Below, piece by piece: positions 7,790 to 14,976 of a stretch of DNA of 32,240 nucleotides. How positions within the stretch are numbered: position 1 is the first letter of the stretch; each line of letters begins with the position of its first letter. The translations under genes and the position numbers were made by a program. The stretch comes from DASRLE01 sp964558455 (GTDB lineage Bacteria; Verrucomicrobiota; Verrucomicrobiia; Limisphaerales; Palsa-1400): assembly GCA_964558455.1 (NCBI GenBank), contig CAZLEE010000024.1:1-32240 (forward strand). Reading direction: 5' to 3'. Under the pieces are notes generated by a model that worked only from the letters and a program-made list of their open reading frames with translations, was not told the DNA's origin and did not search any database.

Positions 7790-8989
7790 TTAAAAATGGT
7801 TTTGCATAAAGTTGCAGAAATCATCCAACTTGCTGGGACCGCCGGTGTGGCGGGCTTCCAAATCAATTTGCAGCAAAATGCCGATGTTCTGCCCGCCGCG
7901 GCCATCAGACCGGATCGCCTCGAAACCGTAGCCGTAACTGGCCAGCGCCTGCCATACGCCCGAACGCGAACGATAGCCCAGCCCCAACCCGGCCCCGGAA
8001 TTGAAATGGCCCGGTTGCGCCATTCCGGGCAAATAATCCACGGTGGCAATCGAGCCCATTGGATTCAGGCTCCATCTTTTGGCCGCGTCGAGGGGGAGTG
8101 TGTATTGCGCGTTGAAGCAGGCGAAATCGCGCGCGCTCAACTCCCCGTCAAAATAGCCCGGTATCAAAAGAGGAAATTCGGATGTCATCGGCATGTTGCC
8201 GCCCAACCGGTAGGCGCTGAAGCGGTCCGCCTGAGTGCTTCCCCCGCCGGTCAGATTGACCCCAAAGCGTTGCCGGGAATCGGGAAAGGTGTAAATCAAC
8301 AGCGCCCGGCCCCAAAACAGTTGCGGGGAGGAATTCAAATCGCGGTCTCCGTCAAACCCGTAAGCGCCCGCATCCGTGCGCTGCTGTCCTTCATACCAGA
8401 CGGAAAGTTCCATCGCGAGATCGGGGCGCAAAAGCGGTTCCCGTCCGCCCCAGCGCAGTCCGGCGCGCCAGCTTACCGTGGAATGATCCGACGGCAGCAC
8501 GAAGTTCGGACTGGTGTCGTCGCGCTCGTAAGTGGAGTAATGCTCCTTGATCCGCAGCACTCCGGAGAGGGGAATGCGGCTTCCCGGATTGAACAGGTGA
8601 TAAATCGAGGCCGACCCTTCCACGCTATGCCCGTAGAACGATTGGTCGGGAAAATATTTTTCATCTTGAAAATCGAAATAGCTGTCGGCGAAACCGCCGC
8701 CGCCAAAGCCCAGGCCAAAATCGGTGTCAGGTCCCAGCAATCCGACAAAGCCCACCTCGGAATCCAGATAAACCGGGGCCACGGCCAGGCGCAATGTGAC
8801 GTTGGTGTGGAAGAAATTCGGCTCGTTCAGATAGTAATAGGCGTAAGCATCAATTGGCGCGGCCCCTTGCAACGCCTGATTGCCGCCCATCTGGATCAGC
8901 TCCCGCTTATCCGGGTCGATTTGCCCGGACGCAGCGTGATTCATCAACAAGCCGGCCACAATCAAGGAAAGCACCCCGTTCCTTCGCAT
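7790..8989 (-). CDS. Predicted outer-membrane beta-barrel protein
   Basis: A 399-aa exported protein. It starts MRRNGVLSLIVAGLLMNHAA with a Sec signal peptide, probably cut after ASG or nearby. The mature part is made of alternating aromatic/hydrophobic and polar residues in short strands separated by Gly/Asp-rich turns (for example GLGFGGGGFADSYFDF and AGLGLGYRSRSGVWQALASYGYGFEAI), the pattern of a transmembrane barrel. A specific family was not recognised; BamA-like or transport functions cannot be assigned. The C-terminus (DDFCNFMQNHF) ends in Phe, as many barrel proteins do. It is convergent with phoR and has its own promoter candidate immediately upstream. Confidence 0.72.
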   Translation of the reverse strand: MRRNGVLSLIVAGLLMNHAASGQIDPDKRELIQMGGNQALQGAAPIDAYAYYYLNEPNFFHTNVTLRLAVAPVYLDSEVGFVGLLGPDTDFGLGFGGGGFADSYFDFQDEKYFPDQSFYGHSVEGSASIYHLFNPGSRIPLSGVLRIKEHYSTYERDDTSPNFVLPSDHSTVSWRAGLRWGGREPLLRPDLAMELSVWYEGQQRTDAGAYGFDGDRDLNSSPQLFWGRALLIYTFPDSRQRFGVNLTGGGSTQADRFSAYRLGGNMPMTSEFPLLIPGYFDGELSARDFACFNAQYTLPLDAAKRWSLNPMGSIATVDYLPGMAQPGHFNSGAGLGLGYRSRSGVWQALASYGYGFEAIRSDGRGGQNIGILLQIDLEARHTGGPSKLDDFCNFMQNHF

Positions 8990-8997
8990 CTTGATAG

Positions 8998-9025
8998 GTT
9001 ATACGAAGACCGCTCCTCTGCGCAA
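8998..9025 (-). promoter_or_regulatory. Promoter candidate abutting the start codon of the barrel gene
   Basis: On the minus strand TTGCGC (9025-9020), a 16-nt spacer and TATAAC (9003-8998) precede the ATG at 8989 by only 8 nt. A start site about 7 nt after the -10 box would leave almost no 5' leader, so the transcript may be leaderless. No Shine-Dalgarno sequence lies in the gap. Confidence 0.5.
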
Positions 9026-9126
9026 GAGGCAGTCGGACGGGGCGGAATAGCGCTAGAAAGAGGATTCTTTTTGTGCCAGTCTGAGTTGTGGAGTCCAGTT
9101 CGACCAAATCCATTTCACCGGCTAAA

Positions 9127-9450
9127 ATGCGGTGGCTGCTCAATGTCGGCGGGGTGGCCGTCCTGCTGGCCGGGTTTTCGGGCGCCATGGCAATATGGCG
9201 CGCCGCAGACCGGGCGGAGCGGGCCTTGAGCGATTCCATGCCGCTGGCGCCGCTCGATTCCAGAAAAGACACGCAGAAAATGGAGATTTATTATGGCAAG
9301 GCCGGGGTGATGATGGAGAGTTGGACGGAATGGTTTCAAACCATGACCCACGGCAAACCGCTGGCGGAAACGATGGTGGTGGCATCCTCGGCGGCGGCCA
9401 TCGTCTGCTTCATCGCGGCCGGGCGGCAACGCCCCGATCCTAATGTTTGA
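9127..9450 (+). CDS. Small hypothetical membrane protein
   Basis: Not recognised. The 107-aa product has a first hydrophobic helix MRWLLNVGGVAVLLAGFSGA near the N-terminus and a second near the C-terminus (ETMVVASSAAAIVCFIAAG). A polar stretch with several Lys, Asp and Glu lies between. ATG 9127 was chosen; an in-frame GTG at 9088 would add 13 residues. The start lies 138 bp from the divergent barrel gene, and the 3' end overlaps the convergent methyltransferase gene by 11 bp. Protein-like sequence and two clean helices support it, but antisense coding in this GC-rich DNA keeps confidence moderate. Confidence 0.5.
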   Translation: MRWLLNVGGVAVLLAGFSGAMAIWRAADRAERALSDSMPLAPLDSRKDTQKMEIYYGKAGVMMESWTEWFQTMTHGKPLAETMVVASSAAAIVCFIAAGRQRPDPNV

Positions 9451-10969
9451 CATACTTTTCCATCCGGCACTCGAATCCGCCAAAATCGACCGGCTGGCGG
9501 GAGTGTAAGCGGAAGGGACGGGGCGTTTCGGGCATGGAAATGGGATTGGCCAGGACCAGTCTTCCGCCCGCCGGCAAAATGCGGGCGGCGACGGCAAAGA
9601 GGTCGTGAATCAATCCGTGCAGATCGGCCACGGGAACGCGCATGCCCATGGGGGGATTGGTGAGGATCAGGGTGACGGCCCCGGCGCTCAAGCTGCGCTG
9701 GGCGTAATCCCGGAAGTCGCAACAATCAAAATGGGTTGGAACAGCGATGGCATGGGCGGCGGCAAGATTGTCGCGCGCGATGGCAATGGCTTCCGCGCTG
9801 AGATCGGTTCCGTGGATGCCCCCCAGACCGCCCAGGAGCGCGCTTTCCACCAGTTCCAATCCCGAACCGCAAAAGGGGTCCCAGATGATTTCGTTTTCCA
9901 CCCGGCCGGCCAGCCGGGCCATGCTGGCGGCCAGATGCGGATGGGAGGCGGCGGGCACGTCGTGGCGGCGATAATAAAAGCGCGGGTCGGGGGTCAGGTT
10001 GGGGCGCAATTCCACGTCGCCGTCCGGGGCGCCGGGGTAAATATCCACCGTCCAGGTCACGCTCCGGCCGTCGTTGAGCATTTCCGGGCACAGGCTGAAA
10101 ACGCGGCCGGCCAACTGGCGGATCGCGCCGCGTCCGCGGCCTTTGTCAATAAAATTGATGCGGTAGCGCGTCGCGCCGGTGGTGAAGCAGCCCAAGGTGC
10201 GCCGCGCCAGCGGGGAAGCGATGATGGAGGCCGGGTCGCCGCCGGTTTTTCCCCGGCCGGGCACAAAACCGACCGTGCCAAAACAGCGCCAGGCATAAAT
10301 ATCGGCGAGCGAGAAAGGGGCGAGGGGGGTGAGGGCAACCAGGCCGGGACTGACGTTGTCGATGCGGAATTTTTTTGAGGTTTGGACGGATGCCGCCACT
10401 TCCCCGGCGACGATTTTTTCCAGGCCGCGGCGGCCGCGCAGATGGATGCGGAGCCCGGCAAAATCCGAAAGGACGCCTTCCATGCGGACGGCGCTGGGGT
10501 TTTTGGCGCGGGCGATGCCGGCTTTGATTTTTTGCTCCATTTGCGGGAAAACACCTTCGGTTGACAATGTTTGCAAGGTGGTTGCGCCTCCGATTTTTTC
10601 CAGGGCGCGGGCCGCGAATTTTTTCTCGCGCGCGACGGGGGTGGTTTGCCAGAGGGCGAGCAGTTTCGCCTCCTCGTCCGCGCCCGCGCCGATTTTGGGC
10701 AGGGCGGCGGCGGCGTAGCGGCGGATTTTCTCGGCGGGATCGCGCAGAAGGGCGAGGAACCAGGCTTTGACCTCGTCCTTTTGGGCGGGGTTGCCTGATT
10801 CGGAAAAGACCACGCCCACGGCGCGCACCAAGGCCACGCGTTCGATCCGTTCCGGCGGGGGGGCTTGGTTGAACCGGGGCGCCTCATCGGTCCATAACTG
10901 TTCCCAGGACAACTGCCGCAACTGACGGTAGAGGTCCTTGCCCGCCTTTTTTCGATCCGCGTTTTTCAT
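9440..10969 (-). CDS. HEAT-repeat/THUMP-like rRNA or tRNA methyltransferase fusion
   Basis: A 509-aa (515 from the first ATG at 10987) SAM-dependent methyltransferase related to the UPF0020/RlmL/Trm14 group, which makes N2-methylguanosine. In 515-aa numbering, the first ~140 residues form HEAT-like helical repeats (DPAEKIRRYAAAALPKIGAG). Next comes a THUMP-like region (about 165-340, LRGRRGLEKIVAGE) and the linker RPNLTPDPRFYYRRHDVPAA. The Rossmann methylase follows, with motif I DPFCGSGLELVE (370-381) and catalytic motif NPPMG (444-448). The start at 10969 is favoured because AGGA lies 10 nt upstream. Target RNA is unknown. The HEAT extension is unusual for RlmL-type enzymes and may serve RNA or ribosome contact. 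Confidence 0.78.
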   Translation of the reverse strand: MKNADRKKAGKDLYRQLRQLSWEQLWTDEAPRFNQAPPPERIERVALVRAVGVVFSESGNPAQKDEVKAWFLALLRDPAEKIRRYAAAALPKIGAGADEEAKLLALWQTTPVAREKKFAARALEKIGGATTLQTLSTEGVFPQMEQKIKAGIARAKNPSAVRMEGVLSDFAGLRIHLRGRRGLEKIVAGEVAASVQTSKKFRIDNVSPGLVALTPLAPFSLADIYAWRCFGTVGFVPGRGKTGGDPASIIASPLARRTLGCFTTGATRYRINFIDKGRGRGAIRQLAGRVFSLCPEMLNDGRSVTWTVDIYPGAPDGDVELRPNLTPDPRFYYRRHDVPAASHPHLAASMARLAGRVENEIIWDPFCGSGLELVESALLGGLGGIHGTDLSAEAIAIARDNLAAAHAIAVPTHFDCCDFRDYAQRSLSAGAVTLILTNPPMGMRVPVADLHGLIHDLFAVAARILPAGGRLVLANPISMPETPRPFRLHSRQPVDFGGFECRMEKYVKH

Positions 10970-11088
10970 GGGTTCAAATCCTGACATCCCCGGGCCGTCC
11001 CGGAAAGAGGTATTACTCCAAATCAGCCGGAAAAAAGGAACATCTTTTAAGCGGTTGACAACGACGGGTTTTCAGACAGATTACGCCC

Positions 11089-11226
11089 ATGCCCAAGTCA
11101 ATGCATCGCGGAAGGACCAGCGCTATTCGCCATGCGATGAACCGGAAGAATCCATGCGGTTATGCGGGTCTGCCCCCTCCCACGCTGAATCAACAATATA
11201 AAAGCGACATAAAAGGACATGTATGA
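11089..11226 (+). CDS. Possible 45-codon ORF coupled to the Cys-rich gene
   Basis: Frame beginning MPKSMHRGRTSAIRHAMNRK and ending just as the next gene starts (stop TGA 11224-11226, next ATG 11223-11225). It is strongly basic and contains CGYAGLPPPT. The 4-nt overlap suggests translational coupling, but there is no ribosome-binding site and the composition is not convincing. A TTGACA box at 11055-11060 upstream has only a weak -10 partner. The rest of 10970-11088 shows nothing else. Confidence 0.22.
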   Translation: MPKSMHRGRTSAIRHAMNRKNPCGYAGLPPPTLNQQYKSDIKGHV

Positions 11227-11516
11227 TGAGAGTGAAAAATGTAAACGGCACAAGCGGCGACGCCTGCACCTGCGGTAGCTGGCTGGACCATTGGAAGAAA
11301 TTCAGCAACCTGCCGCTTCCTCCCCGCTGCACTGTGGTCAGTTGCGCGGGACTGCCGGAGTTCGGCGCCCATGTCCAAAAGGAATATTCTGATGAGGAAT
11401 GTTGGTATATCGTTCCGTTTTGCAAGACGCATAATGCACAAACGGGCAAATCCTACGTGGTGGACACAACGCTCGTGCCGGCCGACGTGAGCGAGACTTG
11501 CGGCAAACAACAATGA
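11223..11516 (+). CDS. Small Cys-rich protein, zinc-binding HNH-like family of unknown function
   Basis: A 97-aa soluble protein starting MMRVKNVNGTSGDACTCGSW. It belongs to a small conserved family I have seen annotated only as hypothetical. Shared features are the NGT start, CxCGSWLDHWKKF, a second Cys pair (RCTVVSC), GAHV, WYIVPFCKTHN and the end ADVSETCGK. The Cys and His spacing suggests a treble-clef/HNH-like zinc fold; nuclease activity is not shown. AAAGGA lies about 7 nt before the ATG, one of the better ribosome-binding sites here. Its last codons and stop lie inside the direct repeat at 11502-11547. Confidence 0.75.
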   Translation: MMRVKNVNGTSGDACTCGSWLDHWKKFSNLPLPPRCTVVSCAGLPEFGAHVQKEYSDEECWYIVPFCKTHNAQTGKSYVVDTTLVPADVSETCGKQQ

Positions 11517-11547
11517 CAGACCGTCCGGCGAAGCGGAAACCCCGGCC
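11502..11547. repeat. 46-bp direct repeat, left copy
   Basis: Identical to 14862-14907 except at 11539 (A here, C there). It includes the last four codons and stop of the Cys-rich gene. Weaker similarity continues for roughly another 15 bp. The two copies are 3,360 bp apart and enclose the sigma-fusion and secreted-protein genes. Confidence 0.9.
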
Positions 11548-11634
11548 ATAATCCAAAGGCGGACCTGATCTGCCGCTTTGCTGTGGGGGAAAAAACTTTG
11601 TCCAGTTTCGTCTTTGGCGGACATTACTTGGCAG

Positions 11635-13101
11635 ATGCTGGAACTGGACGACCAACGACTGCTTGAAGAGTTTGCCGGAAAGAATTCCGAGGCTGCCTTT
11701 GCCGCTCTCGTGGCCCGGTATGTGAATCTGGTCTATTCCGCCGCGCTGCGATTCACCAGCAATCCGCATCATGCCGAGGAAATCTCACAGGCGGTCTTCA
11801 TCATCCTGGCGCGCAAGGCCGGCAGCCTGGGGAAGGAGACGGCTCTTTCCGGCTGGCTCTATCAAACTGCGCGGCTCACCTCGGCCAATTTCATAAAGGG
11901 CGAAATCCGCCGGCAACGCCGCGAACAGGAGGCTTACGTGCAATACTCTTTGAACGAACCGGCTTCGCCGATATGGGAGGAAATCGCGCCGTTGCTGGAC
12001 GAAGCGATGGGAGGTCTGGGCGAAACCGACCGCAACGCCGTCGTGCTGCGTTTTTTTGAAAACAAGACCGCGCGGGAAGTCGCCGCCGCCTTGAAGTTGA
12101 CCGAAGCGGCGGCGCACAAACGCGTCAACCGCGCGTTGGAGAAGCTGTTGAAGTTTTTCAAGAAACGCGGGGTGACCTTGACCACAGCGATCATCGCCGG
12201 GGCCGTTTCGGCCAATTCCGTTCACGCCGCCCCGGCTGGATTGGCCGCGACAATTTCCGCCGCTGCGCTGGCCAAAGGCGCGGCGGCGGGCGGTTCAACC
12301 TTGGCCCTCGTGAAAGGAGCATTGAAAATTATGCTGTGGACAAAGGCAAAAACAGCAGTCGTGGTTGGCGTCATGGCGATTCTGGCCGGCGGAACCACCG
12401 CCATCACTGTCAACGAAATTCAAGAGCACAAAACTTATCCATGGCAGGCCATGAACGTTGGCGGCGACGAGCTGGATAAATCACCGCCGCAGGTCAGGAT
12501 CCTTCCCTCGAAATATGCCGAAATAGGTTATGCCAGCAGGTCCGGCAAAGTGCTGGCCACCGGAGTGATGGTTAAAGACATTTTGGCCGCCGCTTATGGG
12601 GTGGCTCCGTCTCATGTGGCCTTTTCCACTACCATGCCTTCAGGCAAATATGACTTCATCGCCAATCTGGCCAACGACAACGAAGTCGCCTTGCAAAAGG
12701 CGGTTCAACAAAAATTTGGCCTGGTGGGAAAAATGGCGGTTCGCGAGTCCGATGCGCTCCTGCTAAAAGTGAAAAATCGGGCCAGGCTGCAATCCCACAT
12801 TTTCAAGGGCAAATATGATTTTAAGGTGCCGCATGGGCTTCAGTATGGGCGTGACCAGCTTTCCGGAGTGGCAGGGGGACTTGAATTTTTTCTCAAAGTA
12901 CCGGTCGTGGATCAGACCGGGGTGTCTGGCGATTATCACCTGCAGTTCCTGCCAAATGAGACGTCCCAAACTTGGAAAACCATGGAATCGCGCATGGACA
13001 CCGTGCGACAGACATTGTTGGACGAGCTTGATCAAGCCGGCCTTGAACTGGAGCCTACCAACATGCCCATCGAAATGCTCGTGGTTGAAAGGGCAAAATA
13101 A
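11635..13101 (+). CDS. ECF-type sigma factor fused to a membrane segment and a TIGR03435-type domain
   Basis: A 488-aa fusion. Residues 17-88 are sigma region 2 (ARYVNLVYSAALRFTSNPHH, HAEEISQAVFIILARKA) and 115-172 are region 4 (LGETDRNAVVLRFFENKTAREVA and a helix-turn-helix). A hydrophobic Ala/Gly-rich linker follows, then a membrane helix (about 237-258, AVVVGVMAILAGGTTAITV). The C-terminus (about 262-488) reads KTYPWQ, VPVVDQTGVSGDYHLQF and LEPTNMPIEMLVVERA, the pattern of the TIGR03435 family found in Acidobacteria and Verrucomicrobia. A plausible design is a cytoplasmic sigma domain tethered to an extracytoplasmic sensor, but no experiment is known to me. The start is uncertain: a TTG at 11578 is in frame. 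An internal ATG at 12331 lies 11 nt after AAAGGAG and could yield the C-terminal half alone. Confidence 0.85.
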   Translation: MLELDDQRLLEEFAGKNSEAAFAALVARYVNLVYSAALRFTSNPHHAEEISQAVFIILARKAGSLGKETALSGWLYQTARLTSANFIKGEIRRQRREQEAYVQYSLNEPASPIWEEIAPLLDEAMGGLGETDRNAVVLRFFENKTAREVAAALKLTEAAAHKRVNRALEKLLKFFKKRGVTLTTAIIAGAVSANSVHAAPAGLAATISAAALAKGAAAGGSTLALVKGALKIMLWTKAKTAVVVGVMAILAGGTTAITVNEIQEHKTYPWQAMNVGGDELDKSPPQVRILPSKYAEIGYASRSGKVLATGVMVKDILAAAYGVAPSHVAFSTTMPSGKYDFIANLANDNEVALQKAVQQKFGLVGKMAVRESDALLLKVKNRARLQSHIFKGKYDFKVPHGLQYGRDQLSGVAGGLEFFLKVPVVDQTGVSGDYHLQFLPNETSQTWKTMESRMDTVRQTLLDELDQAGLELEPTNMPIEMLVVERAK

Positions 13102-13356
13102 TTGCGCCGCCTCATTTGACAGCCGGGTGGAAGGGGCAAAATACCATGGTTTTATACTTTTTGCGCCAGCTTCCCGGCGATGCGGGGTTCGGATTCAACC
13201 GTGCTCATAAATGAACTATGCCACGGTTTGACATCTCTCCATGGACAACAGTGAAACCAGCCATACCTCGGGATGAAAATACGTCGGTTGTTCGGCAAAA
13301 AAAGGTTAATTTTCAGCAAAAAATAGTGAGTGGTGGCAAGATGAATCTGCTATCAA

Positions 13357-13362
13357 TATAAT
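13357..13362 (+). promoter_or_regulatory. TATAAT -10 box just upstream of the secreted-protein gene
   Basis: A perfect TATAAT ends 11 nt before the ATG at 13374. A -35 match 17 nt further upstream is poor (TGGCAA). A transcript starting about 7 nt after the box would have a leader of only about 4-5 nt. The remaining intergenic DNA (13102-13356) shows a TTTGACA at about 13227 but no gene. Confidence 0.45.
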
Positions 13363-13373
13363 AGTCACCGGAT

Positions 13374-14819
13374 ATGAAATCACTCAAATTATTGTTTGTT
13401 GCCTTAGTGACGGCATCCGTGTTGCCAGCCATGGCCCAAAACACGACCGTATATCCAATCGTCACCAACAACGCGGACACCTCTGTCAGTGTGGCTTGCG
13501 ATGGCACGAATTATCTGGTTGGCATCCAGGGTGATTACGCCGACCCGGAATACTACACCACCGCGCAGATGTTCGGCCCGACGGGTGCGCTGATCGGCTC
13601 GCGCATCAGCCCTGTGCTGGGATTTACCGGTGGAAACCCGCGCGTCGCCTCTTCTGGCAGCAACTTCCTGATGATAATGCCGGAGGATTATTCGGGACCT
13701 TCCGAAACCCACAATATCATCGGGCAAATAGTCAGTCCATTGGGCGCCCTGGCAGGCGGATATTTTGACGTCACCACTCCCATTTCTCAGGAGCAGAAAA
13801 ACCCGGCGCTGGTTTATGGCGGGGGCGAGTATCTTGCGGTCTGGAATGATTACAGGAGTGGAACGAATTGGGCTGTCTATGGACAACTCATTTCGGCCAG
13901 TGGCGCACTTATTGGCGGCAATATTCCCATTTGCGAACCCGTAAATGGCCAGGATGAGGAGGGCGCTTCCGTCGCTTTTGACGGCACGAATTTCCTCGTG
14001 GTCTGGCCTTTCTGTTCAACATCAAACCACTACGTCGCGTATGGCGTGTTCATCTCACCAGTGGGAACGGTGGGCGCGCCGTTTGCAATCGGCCAGACTG
14101 TTTCTCCCACCAGATCTCCCAATCTGGAAACAATTTTCAATGGAACCAACTATCTGGTCGTTTGGTGTTTTGATGCGGGAACCGGCGGCGCAGGGAATCC
14201 AGCATGGAGCATCTATGGACGTTTTGTGACGCCGTCCAGCTCTTTTCCCGGCAATGAATTTCCGATAGTGACCAACGGTCATCCGATTTACCTCGGCTTG
14301 GCGTTCGACGGCGCCAATTATCTGCTGTGCTGGAATGTTAATTTTGCCGCGACCAACTCCGGGGTGCCGTTTCAATTTCTCAACGCCAGCGGCCAGCCGA
14401 TGGGCCCGCAATTCATGCCGTTCCCGGCCCAAGGCGGCGAAGTGCCCCTTCTCGCCAGTACAATTTATGATGGGAAACGGTTCGTTTCGGTTGCCACGTT
14501 GAGTGCGGGCGGAATGTCGCCCACGACGTCCACAAATAGCGCAGGCATCTACACAAACAACGCAGGTGTTTACGGCGTGTTCATTCCCGCCAGCACCACG
14601 CCGCCGCAGTTCGGACCGGGCACATTCTACGGCAACAAACAATTCTTGCTCTCCCTCGTCGGCACGCCGGGCATTAACTACGCAATTCAAGCGGGCACCA
14701 ATCTTGCCATAAGCAACTGGACGGCCATTATCACCAACTCGCCCACCAATGGAACCTTCAGTTTCACCGACGCGGGCGCCACAAATCAAAACCGTTTTTA
14801 TCGCGCAATCAAACAATAA
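13374..14819 (+). CDS. Secreted repeat (propeller-like) protein with a Verrucomicrobia-type C-terminal domain
   Basis: A 481-aa exported protein with a Sec signal peptide (MKSLKLLFVALVTASVLPAM, cleavage after AMA). Repeats of roughly 55-65 residues follow, each with a core like VAFDGTNFLVVW and then YGVFISPVG; examples lie near residues 43-70, 145-175, 200-235, 255-290 and 310-330. This resembles beta-propeller or delta-60-like surface proteins. The last ~75 residues (LSLVGTPGINYAIQAGTNL through NRFYRAIKQ) match a domain that recurs at the C-terminus of large secreted Verrucomicrobia proteins, possibly for surface attachment or folding. The function is unknown. It follows the sigma-fusion gene by 272 bp. 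Confidence 0.75.
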   Translation: MKSLKLLFVALVTASVLPAMAQNTTVYPIVTNNADTSVSVACDGTNYLVGIQGDYADPEYYTTAQMFGPTGALIGSRISPVLGFTGGNPRVASSGSNFLMIMPEDYSGPSETHNIIGQIVSPLGALAGGYFDVTTPISQEQKNPALVYGGGEYLAVWNDYRSGTNWAVYGQLISASGALIGGNIPICEPVNGQDEEGASVAFDGTNFLVVWPFCSTSNHYVAYGVFISPVGTVGAPFAIGQTVSPTRSPNLETIFNGTNYLVVWCFDAGTGGAGNPAWSIYGRFVTPSSSFPGNEFPIVTNGHPIYLGLAFDGANYLLCWNVNFAATNSGVPFQFLNASGQPMGPQFMPFPAQGGEVPLLASTIYDGKRFVSVATLSAGGMSPTTSTNSAGIYTNNAGVYGVFIPASTTPPQFGPGTFYGNKQFLLSLVGTPGINYAIQAGTNLAISNWTAIITNSPTNGTFSFTDAGATNQNRFYRAIKQ

Positions 14820-14861
14820 GCCTCCGACCTGATACTCTGAGTGAAGGCATGCGGATGAAGG

Positions 14862-14907
14862 GGCAAACAACAATGACAGACCGTCCGGCGAAGCGGAACC
14901 CCCGGCC
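14862..14907. repeat. 46-bp direct repeat, right copy
   Basis: Second copy of 11502-11547 with one mismatch. It lies in the gap between the secreted-protein gene and fic, and carries an orphan copy of the GKQQ-stop end of the Cys-rich gene. Its left flank does not match the rest of that gene. Both copies can encode a short MTDRPAKR peptide start, of doubtful meaning. Confidence 0.9.
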
Positions 14908-14951
14908 GGATGGCAAGGGCGCGCATCTTTTATTTAATTTTTCCGTAAATA

Positions 14952-14976
14952 AAAGATATGGGTTATCTTTAAGATA
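14952..14976 (+). promoter_or_regulatory. Three-half-site operator/promoter overlapping the fic start codon
   Basis: AAAGATA (14952-14958) and TATCTTT (14964-14970) form an inverted repeat with a 5-nt spacer. TATCTT (14964-14969) also pairs with AAGATA (14971-14976), which runs into the ATG. TATCTT may serve as the -10 element; an initiation site about 7 nt later would coincide with the ATG, giving a leaderless mRNA. There is no Shine-Dalgarno sequence. Autoregulation by the C-terminal winged helix of the Fic protein is an inference. Confidence 0.5.

Noticed and set aside
7526..9229. Plus-strand ORF (567 aa) over the barrel gene
   Set aside because: Longer than the minus-strand gene but lacks a signal peptide or fold pattern. 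The minus frame has a signal peptide, barrel strands and a promoter.
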